In this document: positions 34,050 through 43,947 of the stretch, in pieces
Position numbering within the stretch: the first letter of the stretch is position 1
Layout: every line of letters starts with the position of its first letter
Assembly: GCA_963737075.1 (NCBI GenBank)
Contig: CAVTRI010000002.1
Location: 558,001 to 622,000 of the forward strand
Length of the DNA stretch: 64,000 bases
Reading direction: 5' to 3'
Source of the DNA: CAVTRI01 sp963737075
GTDB taxonomy: Bacteria; Actinomycetota; Acidimicrobiia; Acidimicrobiales; Palsa-688
Made by a program: the position numbers and the translations under genes
Notes under the pieces: model-generated
Databases searched by the model: none
What the model was told of the DNA's origin: nothing
The model's input: the letters and a program-made list of their open reading frames with translations, nothing else

Positions 34050-35399
34050 CTATAGGCCTTGGCCGTCACCTGCGTGAATCTGGTGGGCGAGCAGGGGTAT
34101 GAGTATCTGGGCATTCGGGCTGCCCCACCCGGTAACGGGATCCCAGCCTTTTGTGGCCTGGTAACCGATGATCGAGGTGGATGAGAAGGTCACAGTGTTG
34201 GTTCCGGTGGTGATGTCGTGGAAGGCCTTGATATAGTTGGATCCGGTCCCGATGCGATACAGGGCGTTGTTGAGGAATCCGAGCGGGCGGCCGGCGTCCT
34301 GGTCGGCCAATGCGACCAGCCCGGCCCACAGGGGGGCAGAGGCGCTGGTTCCTCCGCCGGCACCGATTCTGGTAGTGCCCTGGCGTTGGGTGACCAGCGC
34401 CAGACCGCGGGCGGGATCGGCGTCGGCGGCCACATCGGGTATGCCCCGCCGAACGCTGATTCTGCCGATCCCGTTTTGGTAAGGGGGCGGGGCGAAAAAG
34501 CGGCTGAAACCTCCGCCCGACGCGTTCGACGGAGAGCGGGTGGCCGGAGGGGCCGGCGTGCTCCAGGCGGTCTCGCCCCGGTAGCTGCCCGTGGAGGGAT
34601 CGATGTTCAGCGTGGTGCCACCCACGGCCGTGACGAGCGGGTCAGAGGCGGGGAGCCCGACCCCTTTGATCGGGGTGAACGACGGGTTGTTCCCGACCAG
34701 ATCGTTACAGGGCTGAGCGGCCGCCCCTAGGTCTCCGGATCCGGCCACCACCGTGGCGTGACGGTCGCGGGCGGACTGAAACAAGGCGTGCAGCTCTTGT
34801 TCTTGGGCCGGGCTGAAGCAGGCTTCGCTGATGATCTCGCTGAGCGAGATCACCTCCCCGTTCTGGTCGACGGCGTAGCGCAGGGCGTCGAGATAAAGAC
34901 CGACCGCGGCGGCGGACGGACCCGTCTGGGGTTCGGTGTACAAAACGACCCGGATGGAGGCGCCGGGCGCCACCGCGTGGACGGTCTCTACGTCCAAGAC
35001 CTCCTCCTGGGTGGCCAACGACGACCGCGCCGGCCCTCCGGGAGGAGAAACAACTTCCACGGGCGCCGAAGGCAGGTCAAAGCGACGGTCGTATTGGGCC
35101 AAGTCCTGGTTGATATTGCTAGTCCCGGCCGATCCAGGGGACACGGCGGGATCGACAATGACCACCATCTGGCCCCGGCCGTCGATGCCGTGATCGATGA
35201 GCGACTGGAAGCCGTAGGCGACTCGCAGTTGCTGGGGTGACAGACAGCCCGGATGGTTCCGGCACTTGGGTGACCGACCCGCGGCCGAGAGCGCCGAGGA
35301 CCTACCCGAGGACCCGCACCCCGCCACCGCGACGGCCGCGACCAAGCTCGCTGACATGACCGTCACCCGCCAACACCGACGCCTCCAGGCGCCCCCCAT
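34050..35399 (-). CDS. Secreted S53-family (sedolisin) serine-carboxyl peptidase, probable lipoprotein
   Basis: Lipoprotein signal: MGGAWRRRCWRVTVMSASLV followed by AAVAVAGC (lipobox). Catalytic residues fit S53: Glu and Asp in ATQEEVLDVETVHAVAPGA, oxyanion Asp in VVAGSGDLGAA, and Ser in GGGTSASAPLWAGLVA. The long pro-domain of many sedolisins is absent. ATG 35399 follows GGGGCAGG; an upstream ATG at 35432 is possible. It lies just downstream of the DUF2975/XRE module and its 15-bp sites, so it may be its target. Confidence 0.87.
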   Translation of the reverse strand: MGGAWRRRCWRVTVMSASLVAAVAVAGCGSSGRSSALSAAGRSPKCRNHPGCLSPQQLRVAYGFQSLIDHGIDGRGQMVVIVDPAVSPGSAGTSNINQDLAQYDRRFDLPSAPVEVVSPPGGPARSSLATQEEVLDVETVHAVAPGASIRVVLYTEPQTGPSAAAVGLYLDALRYAVDQNGEVISLSEIISEACFSPAQEQELHALFQSARDRHATVVAGSGDLGAAAQPCNDLVGNNPSFTPIKGVGLPASDPLVTAVGGTTLNIDPSTGSYRGETAWSTPAPPATRSPSNASGGGFSRFFAPPPYQNGIGRISVRRGIPDVAADADPARGLALVTQRQGTTRIGAGGGTSASAPLWAGLVALADQDAGRPLGFLNNALYRIGTGSNYIKAFHDITTGTNTVTFSSTSIIGYQATKGWDPVTGWGSPNAQILIPLLAHQIHAGDGQGL

Positions 35400-35547
35400 C
35401 AGCCTGCCCCACTCGTTTGTGATCGGGAGCATCCAGGCACGGTCGACGGTGGCGCTGGAATGACACCGGGCTGAACGCTCAACGACCCGTACCCGTCGGG
35501 CCGGCCCCCGTCGACCCGGTCTGCACGACCGACCCAAAACCACAACA

Positions 35548-35587
35548 TCTCGATGAACAATACGCCCGAGCATATCGATAGTCAATA
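35548..35587 (-). promoter_or_regulatory. Two copies of the 15-bp TATCGATAAACAATA-type site
   Basis: TCTCGATGAACAATA (35548-35562) and TATCGATAGTCAATA (35573-35587) lie between the XRE gene and the S53 gene. Near-identical sites occur at 37958-37972 and twice at 58080-58118 beside the second DUF2975 module. Five sites on one strand near the same gene pair point to a shared operator. Confidence 0.6.
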
Positions 35588-35593
35588 TGGCGG

Positions 35594-35848
35594 TCAGGCC
35601 GCCTCGCCGCCGCGACGTCGCAGACGCCGCCGACCGCCCACCCGACCCGGCTGGTAGCTGAGCAGCTCCCCCGGCTGACAGTCCAGCTCCCGGCACAGCC
35701 CTTCGAGGGTGGAGAAACGGATGGCCCGAGCCCGGTTGTTCTTCAGGATCGACAGGTTGGCCACAGTGATGTCCACCCGCTGAGCCAGTTCGCTCAACGT
35801 CAGACCCCGCTCGGCCAGCAACCAGTCCAGATGCACCACGATCGGCAT
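35594..35848 (-). CDS. Small XRE/YozG-like regulator of DUF2975 module 1
   Basis: An 84-residue Cro/C1-type protein: MPIVVHLDWLLAERGLTLSE, LAQRVDITVANLSILKNNRA, RAIRFSTLEGLCRELDCQPG. The basic tail is Arg-rich. It is about 75% identical by eye to the regulator at 58126-58380, with the same neighbour (DUF2975). ATG 35848 follows GAGGAG. In this family the regulator is usually encoded right after the membrane protein, as here. Confidence 0.88.
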   Translation of the reverse strand: MPIVVHLDWLLAERGLTLSELAQRVDITVANLSILKNNRARAIRFSTLEGLCRELDCQPGELLSYQPGRVGGRRRLRRRGGEAA

Positions 35849-35865
35849 GACGTGCCCAACTCCTC

Positions 35866-36271
35866 TCAGATCGTCAGATCCTGGTCCTGCTGCAGCCGCG
35901 CCCCCACGTCGAACAGGCCCCCTAGCAGCACCAGCACCACCCCGAGCACCAGCACATCGGACTGCAGGAGCAACGGATGACGAAAGCGCACCCCCGGCAC
36001 CCTCAGGCTCGCCTGCGCCCACCAACCCCCGGCGAGCAGCACCCCAGCCCGAACCAGCTCACCCACCAGCACGGCCACCCCGATCCACCGCACCCGCCTG
36101 CCCGCCCCGGCCCCGAACGGCCGACCAGCCGACATGGGCGCCACCAGCCCCCGCAACTGAAAGACGATGAGCCCTAGCACGGCGATCTCGATGAGGATCA
36201 CCGCGAAGGCCACCAGCAGCACCGGGCGAGACTCCCACCCTGAGCGAACCGCTCGACACAACCCCTGTTGG
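35866..36271 (-). pseudogene. DUF2975 membrane protein, C-terminal piece
   Basis: Reads VLLVAFAVILIEIAVLGLIV, FQLRGLVAPMSAGRPFGAGA, LVGELVRAGVLLAGGWWAQA and ends LQQDQDLTI, matching the second half of the intact copy at 58395-58997 (which ends LQQDHDLTI). The 5' half is cut off by the decayed IS3-like copy and resumes at 37738. Removal of the element joins the frames exactly. Confidence 0.85.
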
Positions 36272-37737
36272 TCTGAGTTCGGCGGAGGGTCCACGCGAAA
36301 TGACCATGCTGACAGTCTTCGGCTAGTCGAGAGGAGCTGTGAATGTCCGAGTTGAACGGACGTCGCAAGGCGAAGGTGCTGTCGCCGGAGACGAAGTGGG
36401 AGATTTCTTGTCTGTGATGGGTCGGGAGATACCAGTCCGATGCGGCGCGCAAGTGGGGCGTGGACGTTTCGACGATCATCACGATTCGCCGCACGTCAAA
36501 GAGCCGCGCTGGCTGCGTTTTCTTCGAAGCCGGGACGCCCAGCGCCGAGCGCAACTGGCAGCTCGAGGAGGCCAACGCGAGCTTGCACAGTTGACGAGGC
36601 GATGGAGGCGCAGGCGATCGAGCTGGCTGTGCTGCGGGGAAAAGCCGGCTGGGCCTGACATCTCCGCTTGGCCCGAGGGTCCCGGGCGAGACCAAGGAAG
36701 CGATCCTCAAACTGGTCGACGAGGCTGTCGCCGGTGGCGCACGCATTCGTGGGCGACGCGCTGTTGGGGGTTTCCGATGACGGGTGCACCGCTGGCGGCA
36801 TCGCCAGCGCATCGTGGGCACTCTCACCGATCGGGCACCAGGCGGTGTCGCCTGCACTCGCTGATGGAGTGGGAGGTCGCCGAGATCTCGCTGTCACAGA
36901 GGAGTGGGGCAGCATTGACCGCTCGCATCGCAAGCTCGCTCACCGGGCTCCTACACCGCCGGGTGTGGGTCTCTGCCTCCACCTTCCGCCGGGTCTTGGC
37001 TGCTCACGGGCGGTCTGCCCGAGCCGCCAGCGAGAGATCTGCTCCACGGATCGCCTGGCCGGCATGGCTGTCGTGGGAGCGAATCGCATCTGGTGCTGGG
37101 ACGTGTCGCATTTCCCCCGCGCCAAGAGGGTCGCGTTCGCCATCGTCGACGTCGTGTCCCGCAGGTGGATCGACACGCTGGTGTCGATCGAGGAGACCTC
37201 CAGCCAGGTCGCGGTCATCTTCGACAGGGCCCTCATCGCAGAGGGCCTCGCCGAGCTGATCACCCCGGAGCGCATCGAGCTGCCCATCGACGACCCGGCC
37301 GGCGATCCTGTTGGCCTGCAGCGACAACGGCCCGCCGATGACCTCGCATGACACCAGGGACTTCTTCGTCGGCCTGGCCGTCGCGCAGCGCCTGGGGCGT
37401 CCCGCAACGCCGACCGACCAGGCGTGGATCGAGAGCCTCTTCGGCCACGTCAAAGGCGAGTGGCCGCACCTCGAAACGATCACCGACCCCGCCGCTCTCC
37501 ACACCGAACTGGGCCGCGTCGCCGAGAGTACAACGGGACCCGCTTGCACGCCGGGATCGGCTACGTCACACCCGACGACGAACACGCCGGCCGAGGAGAA
37601 GCCATCCGCCAAGCACGAGTCGAGGGACTGCGGCGAGCCCACGAACAGCGCGTACCTACCATCGCCGCCACCGCAACAACCACCACGAGGAGACGGCATG
37701 ATTGGTTCATTATCCAGCCGATCTCGGTTTAATCAGA
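36272..37737 (+). mobile_element. IS3-like insertion sequence, copy 2 (decayed)
   Basis: The same element as 21483-22980, inverted, from TCTGAGTTCGG to the worn right end TTTAATCAGA. OrfA (about 36343-36658) and OrfB (about 36658-37700) are both present but broken by many 1-2 base deletions (for example near 36415, 36740, 36880, 37300). It is recognisable by CWDVSHFPRAKRVAFAIVDV and QAWIESLFGHVKGEW in shifting frames. It interrupts the DUF2975 gene of module 1. Confidence 0.85.
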
Positions 37738-37958
37738 GAGGTAACCCGTGCCGAGCCGCCACCCCGAACGCTCCCAGTTATCGCCGCCATGGCCAACACC
37801 GCCGGCATGGACACCCGCATCCGGGCCGGCTGCACCAGCCCGTACACGACCACCACCGCCAGCACCCCCGCCACGGCCAGTACCAACCACCACACCGCCG
37901 TCAGACCCCACCGGATCCAACCCAGCACGCCCGACGACCACACCGATCTCCATCCCAT
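37738..37958 (-). pseudogene. DUF2975 membrane protein, N-terminal piece
   Basis: From ATG 37958: MGWRSVWSSGVLGWIRWGLT, AVWWLVLAVAGVLAVVVVYG, then GGGSARVTS where the insertion begins. Joined to 36271 it reads ARVTSQQGLCRAVRSGWESR-PVLL, one open frame. The first hydrophobic helix matches the WW-containing first helix of the intact copy. The ATG overlaps a 15-bp site, so the true start may be a later GTG. Confidence 0.78.
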
Positions 37959-37972
37959 ATCGACAAACAATA
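37958..37972 (-). promoter_or_regulatory. 15-bp TATCGA-type site upstream of split DUF2975
   Basis: TATCGACAAACAATA differs from the site at 58080-58094 at two positions. It lies at the promoter/start region of the module-1 DUF2975 gene, consistent with autoregulation by the paired XRE protein (inference). Confidence 0.55.
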
Positions 37973-38073
37973 CGACGCGACCGCGACAGCAGCCGACGAC
38001 AAAGACACGGGAACCGTGCACGCCTCGGGCCAGGCCCCGATTCGGGGATCCGGCCCTGATATGACGGATCGTA

Positions 38074-38205
38074 CTATCTGAACTGATCGGCGAGTGCGGT
38101 CAGCTTGGCTACGTACGCCGGCCAGTCATGGTCGTCGGGGACGTCGGTCTTCTCCCGCTGCCAGCCGATCACCCCGTCGTGTTGCCAGCTGGGAATGACA
38201 GGGCA
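38074..38205 (-). pseudogene. C-terminal fragment of an unrecognised gene
   Basis: Reverse-strand reading gives PSWQHDGVIGWQREKTDVPD, DHDWPAYVAKLTALADQFR and a stop, with a clear coding codon pattern. The upstream part is lost at the IS30 remnant. I do not recognise the family. Confidence 0.45.
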
Positions 38206-38247
38206 GGTTCAAGGGGTCCGCGCAACGGCTCGGTGAGCTGACCATCG

Positions 38248-39395
38248 TTGATGGAGCTCATCGAGGAGGACCCCGGCATGCCGAAGCGGATACATCCAGA
38301 CGTCGAGCGCGAGGTCAGACGACTCGCAGCCAAGGGCCACAAGCTGCGGGAGATCGGGCGGATGCTCGGTTATTCCCGGCATGCGGTAACGAACACGCTG
38401 CGGCGCGAACCGCTGCCCGCCGCGCCGGCGGCCTGGAGCGCCCCGCCAGGGCGGCTATCGCTCGACGACCGGGAGGAGATCCGGGTCGGTCTCGAGCGCG
38501 GCGACACCTTCACGGCGATCGCCGCCAGCCTCGGTCGGGCGGTGTCGACGGTCTCGCGAGAGGTCAACGCCAACGGGGGGCGATGCGGATATCGAGCCCA
38601 CGCGGCTCACCAGCGGGCCTTCGAGCGGTCGAGGCGGCCAAAAACGCCGAAGCTCGCCTACGCGCGGCTGGCCGCGAAGGTGGCCGAGTGGCTGGAACAG
38701 TGGTGGTCTCCGGAGGAGATCTCCGCCCGCTTGCGCATGGAGTTCCCGGACGATCCGATGATGTGGGTGAGCCACGAGACGATCTATATGTCGCTGTTCG
38801 TCGAGGGCCGTGGCCAGCTGCGACGCGAGCTCTCCCGTTGCCTGCGGAGCGGCCGGGCGCAGCGCCGGCCGCGAGCCGGATCGAGAATCGAGGGAGATCC
38901 CGGGATGATCATGATCTCCGAGCGTCCGGCTGAGGTCGAAGATCGTGCCGTTCCCGGGCACTGGGAAGGCGATTTGATCATCGGCGAGGGCCATCGGTCC
39001 GTGGTCGGCACCCTGGTCGAGCGGACGAGCCGCTACGTCATCCTCCTCCATCTCCCTGATGGACGCGAAGCCGAGAAGGTCAATGACGCTATGACGAACG
39101 CCGTCGTGGGAAATGCCTGAGGCCTTCCGACGCACCATCACCTGGGATCAGGGCAGGGAGATGTCGGCTCACGCCCAGTTCACGATCGACACCGGCATCC
39201 AGATACTTCTGCGACCCTCACAGCCCCTGGCAGCGGCCCTCTAACGAGAACACCAACGGGCTGCTACGCCAATACATGCCGAAGGGCACCGACCTATCGG
39301 TCCACAGTGCCGACGATCTCGAGCGATTCGCGTCAGCCTGAACAACCGTCCGCAAAGCTGGATTTATGAAACCATCCAAAGTTCGCGAGCTTTTG
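38248..39395 (+). pseudogene. IS30-family transposase, frameshifted
   Basis: The first 290 residues are intact: EIGRMLGYSRHAVTNTLRRE, MWVSHETIYMSLFVEGRGQL, VPGHWEGDLIIGEGHRSVVG (Asp 1), RTSRYVILLHLPDG. The frame then breaks near 39112. The rest follows in other frames: FRRTITWDQGREMSAHAQF (Asp 2) and QRPSNENTNGLLRQYMPKGT (Glu). At least three small deletions, so inactive. Confidence 0.88.
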
Positions 39396-39522
39396 CATGA
39401 TCATCCTGATCTGGCCCCACTGAGGCCACTTGTGATGGGGCAGGTTTGAAGTGGCCCCACCCCCAACCGCCTGTCCCTACGGTGCGTAGTCGCCCAAGAC
39501 CCGCTACCGAGGGAGGAAGGAC

Positions 39523-39988
39523 ATGTCGAGGGTGGAGCTGTTCGAGAAGTTACGCAGAGATAATCGGGACCGGGGGCTCAGTATCCGGGCTCTGGCCGTG
39601 AAGTATCACGTGCACCGCCGGGTGGTGCGCCAGGCGTTGGCTTCGGCGGTGCCGCCGGAGCGCAAGAGGCCTGAGCGGGCGGCCCCGGTGCTGGGGGCAG
39701 TGGAAGGCGGTGATCGATCGGATCCTGGATGAGGATGCCCCGCCCAAGCAGCGGCACACGGCGAAGCGGATATGGGAGCGGCTGTGTGACGAGCATCAGG
39801 CGACGGTGGCGGCTTCGACGGTGCGGGCCTATGTGGGCCGCCGCCGTCGGGAGCTGGCCAATGTGGCTCGGGGGGTGAGCGTGGTGCAGTTGCATGAGCC
39901 CGGCGCCGAGGCCGAGGTCGATTTCGGGGAGCTGTGGTGCTGGCTGGAGGGGACCTTCACGAAGTGCTCCCACATCGGCGGAAGGTGA
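39523..39988 (+). pseudogene. Truncated, frameshifted IS21 IstA remnant
   Basis: MSRVELFEKLRRDNRDRGLS, IRALAVKYHVHRRVVRQALA is a typical IstA N-terminus. After a frameshift near 39700 it continues as ILDEDAPPKQRHTAKRIWER, VVQLHEPGAEAEVDFGELWC and stops within the first catalytic block. It differs from the IS21 at 31.3 kb. The sequence then changes abruptly to noncoding DNA with repeat A. Confidence 0.82.
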
Positions 39989-40060
39989 CGAACCGGGGGG
40001 TCCCGGACCTTCGGGAGGATCATGTTCCCTTCTGCACTGGGACTGTCGCCGCCCGCTGAC

Positions 40061-40190
40061 CGATCGTGTGACACGCACAGTGTTCGATCACGACCACCCA
40101 GCTGGCCGCGCCGCAAGGGGTTCCGTAAGCGGTCAAGCGAGACAGCGACGCTCCCGGCGCGGTGAACGTACGTGCGCTCGCCGGAGGCAG
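40061..40190 (+). repeat. Island noncoding repeat, copy A
   Basis: About 130 bp homologous to 48316-48443 (B) over its full length, with its first 70 bp also at 57130-57197 (C). Shared pieces: CGATC, TGTGACACGC, GGCCGC, GGTTNC, and in A and B the identical 21-nt stretch GTGAACGTACGTGCGCTCGC plus C. No open frame is shared. It lies between the IstA remnant and the methyltransferase. Confidence 0.78.
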
Positions 40191-40391
40191 CCTCCGTCGC
40201 TCCGGAAGGGCTCGGATAGCGCGCCCAAAGCCGGCGGTAGAGGACGCTTGACCCATCGTCATAGTGGGAGACTTGAGGCGAGCATTATGTGACGCACTCG
40301 ACAGGTAGGGACGACTGCGTACGTGCTGCCTCGAGGGGGCGGTTGCGGTCCGGCGGTGCTCGTAGGTTGCCGATCACTACGATCGCCCTCT

Positions 40392-41249
40392 GTGGACGAT
40401 CATGGTGCAGGACCCAGCCGCACGGCCGTTCTGACAGCTGTCGCACGGGACCTGCATCGGAGCGAATCGCCTCCGTGGGTCCTCGACGATTATCTAGCCT
40501 TGAGGATCGCCGGCGAGCAGGGCAACGAGCTGAAGGAGCGGTTGTTGACCGAGATACCTGGCCCAAATCTGCTCGCCTTCAGCCGCTGGATGTGCGTTCG
40601 GGCCCGACTTGCCGAAGATGTCGTAGATGACGAGGTCAGTCGTGGGGTCGGTCAATACGTCGTCCTGGGCGCGGGGCTCGACACGTTTGCTGAGCGGCGC
40701 CGGGACCTCGGTGATCGTGTGCGGGTTTTCGAGGTCGACCACCCCTCCACCCAGTCGTGGAAGAAGAACCGCCTAGGTGAGCTCGGCTTAGCGGTCCCTG
40801 CCAACTTGATCTACGTCGCGGTCGATTTCGAACACCAAACACTTCGAGAAGGGTTGGAGACTGCCGGCTTCGACTTCGCCTGCCCGGCCGTGTACTCATG
40901 GATCGGCGTCACCATGTACCTGAGCCTCGCCGCGATCGACGCCACCCTGGCGATGATGGCCCAATCTGCCGGCGGAACGCGGGTGGTGTTGACATACAAC
41001 CAGCCGGACGCCATCCTCGACCAAAGGGCCGTGGAGATCACCTCTGCCATGCGCTCGATCGCCACTGAGTGGGGCGAGCCGTTCGTCAGTCTGTTCACAC
41101 CCCACGAGATGGATGAACTGCTAGGGCGCCACGGCTTTGAAGAAGTCCGGCACTTCGGGGCGAAGGATGCCCGAGCGAGATACTTTCAGGCGCGCACAGA
41201 GATCGAGATCGCGGCAGCCCAAAAGCTAGTCACGGCGCGGGTCGCCTGA
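40392..41249 (+). CDS. Class I SAM-dependent methyltransferase (LCMT/TIGR00027-like)
   Basis: A protein of about 285 residues from GTG 40392. Signature QYVVLGAGLDTFAERRRDLG with EVDHPSTQSWKK, VDFEHQTLREGLETAGFD, WIGVTMYLSLAAIDATL and a C-terminal EWGEPFVSLFTPHEMDELL. This family methylates carboxyl or hydroxyl groups in secondary metabolism and in PPM1/LCMT proteins; the substrate is not readable. An isolated gene on the plus strand. Confidence 0.85.
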   Translation: MDDHGAGPSRTAVLTAVARDLHRSESPPWVLDDYLALRIAGEQGNELKERLLTEIPGPNLLAFSRWMCVRARLAEDVVDDEVSRGVGQYVVLGAGLDTFAERRRDLGDRVRVFEVDHPSTQSWKKNRLGELGLAVPANLIYVAVDFEHQTLREGLETAGFDFACPAVYSWIGVTMYLSLAAIDATLAMMAQSAGGTRVVLTYNQPDAILDQRAVEITSAMRSIATEWGEPFVSLFTPHEMDELLGRHGFEEVRHFGAKDARARYFQARTEIEIAAAQKLVTARVA

Positions 41250-41485
41250 CACTGCAACCACAGCACATCGCCTACCTACCCGGCGATCAGCCATCGGGGT
41301 GTCGTACCGCGGTCCCCTGTCATCCACTGCGGGGCCCGCCGGGCCCGGCCCGCCGCCCTCCACAGCCACTATCGAATCCTGCAGGTCGGTCGTCACTACC
41401 TCTCCTCTCTCGACCGGGCACAGACCCGGCATGTTAGGGTGGTCGTTACACCGTTGTTGTTATGGCCCCACCCCGGAGGGGCGCA
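41250..41485. other. Intergenic gap with a GC-rich hairpin, no gene seen
   Basis: Between convergent genes. GC-rich inverted sequence near 41325-41350 (GCGGGGCCCGCCGGGCCCGG) could act as a terminator for either gene. No frame has family-like content. Confidence 0.4.
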
Positions 41486-43012
41486 TTACGCCAAATCGTG
41501 ACCGGCTGGATTGCGGCGGAGCCATGAGTAGCTCCACAGACGTGTAGGCTCAGACAGCGTCGGGGCGGTGGCGAGCGCGGTGAGCAGCTGGGGGCGGGTT
41601 GGTTGAACGATGAGGGGGTCGAGGTGTCCCCGGAGCTGGAGCGCTTCCATGCCGTTGGACCTCAGGGTGTCGTGGACACTGGCCACGACTTGGTGGTCGC
41701 GGTAGATCTCGTCGGGTTGGCAGAGCATGAACATGAGCTTCCAAAAGGAGCGAAAGGCGGTGGGGTCGAACGAGGCGGCCACCCGCAGCTGGGTGAAGGT
41801 GATCCGGTCCGAGTCGGGTGGTGGCAGCTCAGGGATAGGTTCGCCCAGGACGGCGTGGCGCAGCGTGGCGAGCCGGAGGGAGTCAACCGTGGCCTGTTCG
41901 TCATAGTACGGCGCGACATGCTCGGCGATTCGCTCGTCAAAAGCGAGTGCCTGCTCGATCCAGTCGTCGGCGTGCTCGTCGATGATGTCGGCGAGGTCGA
42001 CCGCGCCCCACATGGCCAGACTGAGGCCACGGCCAAAGGTCGGGTTGGTGGTGCACACCGAGTCACCGATGGCGTGCAGCCCGGTGACAACAGGATCGCC
42101 ATCGACTACCAGGCGGCGCAGGGTGTTCCGCGGCCCGACCATCTGAAACACCGGACTAATCGGGTCAAGCGCCTCCAGCCAGGCGGCACAGACGGGGACG
42201 GTACGCAACACAGCCGTATAGACCTCTGGGTCCCTGGCCCGCCCGAAGCGACGGTCGACCGCCAGGGGAACGATGGCCAGCTGCATGGCGCCGTTGTCGG
42301 CGCCGAAGACGGCCAGCGTGAACTCGTCGAGGCCGGCCACGATCCGAGTTGTGGGAAGGCCGGGCAGCTCGGCGTCTGGGCGAAGTCGGTAGTGACGGCT
42401 GAAATAGGCCACCCCGCACTCTGCCGACCGGGTTGCCGGCGGCGCTGCCCCGATGTCGTCGAGCCAGCGGTCAAGGGGGGTGCGCCGACCGGCGGCGTCG
42501 ATCACCAGATCGGAAGGCAGCTCGCCTTGGTCGGTGCGGACTCCGATCACGTGCGGCGGCCGCCCCGGTCGAGCCAGCAGACCGACCACCCGCACCCCCA
42601 GCCGCACCTCGATGCCCGGCTGGTCCATCACAGCCTGTTGCAGCACCCAGTCCAGGGTTGACCGTCGGGTAATCAGCGGGCACAGCCGGTCGTCGCCCGG
42701 ACGGGCGGAACGATCAGCCAGGGTGGCGGGCATCCAGTCCGATATCGGGACTTCGACCACGCCGGCCGCCACCAGACACCGGTACACATCCGGGAGTCGT
42801 TCGCGGAGGAGCTCTCGACACCGGGCCATCACCGCATGGGGCTGAACGATCTGGGGTGCCGTCGGCCGGTACGCCGACGCCGCGGCCGACTCCACGTCGG
42901 CGGCCGAATGCAGCCGGTCCTGCTCCAACAGGACCACCTCGTGGCCGCCCCGGACCAGTAGCAAGGAGGCCAACATGCCCCCCGGCCCGGCGCCCACGAT
43001 CGTGATCCTCAT
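41486..43012 (-). CDS. FAD-dependent monooxygenase/oxidoreductase
   Basis: A 508-residue flavoprotein: N-terminal ITIVGAGPGGMLASLLLVRG, EQDRLHSAADVESAAASAYR, substrate-strand VIDAAGRRTPLDRWL, and the second FAD motif HAIGDSVCTTNPTFGRGLSL. Related proteins hydroxylate or epoxidise aromatic or polyketide-like compounds. ATG 43012 follows GGAGGGAGC. It is divergent from tetR, with a perfect palindrome between them. Confidence 0.85.
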   Translation of the reverse strand: MRITIVGAGPGGMLASLLLVRGGHEVVLLEQDRLHSAADVESAAASAYRPTAPQIVQPHAVMARCRELLRERLPDVYRCLVAAGVVEVPISDWMPATLADRSARPGDDRLCPLITRRSTLDWVLQQAVMDQPGIEVRLGVRVVGLLARPGRPPHVIGVRTDQGELPSDLVIDAAGRRTPLDRWLDDIGAAPPATRSAECGVAYFSRHYRLRPDAELPGLPTTRIVAGLDEFTLAVFGADNGAMQLAIVPLAVDRRFGRARDPEVYTAVLRTVPVCAAWLEALDPISPVFQMVGPRNTLRRLVVDGDPVVTGLHAIGDSVCTTNPTFGRGLSLAMWGAVDLADIIDEHADDWIEQALAFDERIAEHVAPYYDEQATVDSLRLATLRHAVLGEPIPELPPPDSDRITFTQLRVAASFDPTAFRSFWKLMFMLCQPDEIYRDHQVVASVHDTLRSNGMEALQLRGHLDPLIVQPTRPQLLTALATAPTLSEPTRLWSYSWLRRNPAGHDLA

Positions 43013-43032
43013 CGCCCCGCTCCCTCCAGTTA

Positions 43033-43049
43033 ATAGATGTCTCATCTAT
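43033..43049. promoter_or_regulatory. TetR operator palindrome between FAD monooxygenase and tetR
   Basis: ATAGATG-TCT-CATCTAT is a perfect 7-bp inverted repeat with a 3-bp spacer in AT-rich sequence, 21 bp from the monooxygenase start and 24 bp from the tetR start. Position and form are what a dimeric TetR repressor needs to control both genes. Confidence 0.72.
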
Positions 43050-43072
43050 CAATAGTGGGATACTCTAGCCAC

Positions 43073-43720
43073 ATGCGAGAACCTGTCAAGCCCAGTCTTG
43101 GCCGACGGGCCCGCAAGGCCCTGGCCACCCGCCATCGTCTGCTCGACGCCGCCGAGACACTGTTCGCCCGCGATGGCTACGCCGCTACAACTATCTCCGC
43201 CATCGCCGACGAAGCCGACGTGGCCGTCCAGACCGTGTACGCCGTCTTCGGTACCAAGCGCGCCCTCCTCACCGAACTTCTCGCCGCGCGCGTCGTGGGC
43301 GACGAGGACGCCACCCCCTTACAACGTCGAGGGCAATGGCAAGCCATCGAGCAGGAAGACGACCCCCGGCGGCAGCTGGCGCTGTTCGCGGCCCTGGCCA
43401 CCCAGATCGGCGACCGTATCGCCACCGTCTACCAGGTCCTCGCCGCGGCGGCCAGCTCCGACCCCGAAATCGCCGACCTGTACCGTAACCAACAGCAAGC
43501 CCGCTACAAAGATCAGCGGCGGCTGGCGCGGTCCCTGGCTCGCAAAGGGGCGCTGCGACCGGGTCTGACTGAGACGATGGCGACCGACGTCATGTGGACC
43601 ATCGCCAACCCCCACACCCATCACGCCCTCATCGGGGAGCGGCAATGGACGCCAGACCAATACGAGCATTGGCTCGCACAGATCCTGAACTGCGCGTTGC
43701 TCTCAGAGCCGTCCAGCTGA
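43073..43720 (+). CDS. TetR-family transcriptional regulator
   Basis: A 215-residue regulator with ATRHRLLDAAETLFARDGYA, ATTISAIADEADVAVQTVYA, VFGTKRALLTELL at the N-terminus and an all-helical ligand domain. Divergent from the monooxygenase it probably represses; the inducer would be that enzyme's substrate (inference). ATG 43073 chosen; a GTG at 43037 would lie inside the operator. Confidence 0.88.
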   Translation: MREPVKPSLGRRARKALATRHRLLDAAETLFARDGYAATTISAIADEADVAVQTVYAVFGTKRALLTELLAARVVGDEDATPLQRRGQWQAIEQEDDPRRQLALFAALATQIGDRIATVYQVLAAAASSDPEIADLYRNQQQARYKDQRRLARSLARKGALRPGLTETMATDVMWTIANPHTHHALIGERQWTPDQYEHWLAQILNCALLSEPSS

Positions 43721-43947
43721 GCGGGCGACTCGGTGCCAGTACCTCACGCTCAGCCGTGGCCGGACGGGTACCCACCGCAGCCGTCATCCCCGGGGCGGCC
43801 ACCGGCCCGAGAATCAACGCGGACACAGACGAAAAGCGCCCCAAAATTCGAAAGCAGCGTCCCCGAACGACAAAAGTCCGTCGCCCTCCACCGCCGGCGG
43901 CTGGGCGCTTATCCGGGTGAAGCTCCCGGCCGATCGATCAGCTGGCG

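Noticed and set aside
38248..39120. Intact IS30 transposase
   Set aside because: The open frame ends early; the second Asp and the Glu of the catalytic triad lie downstream in other frames.
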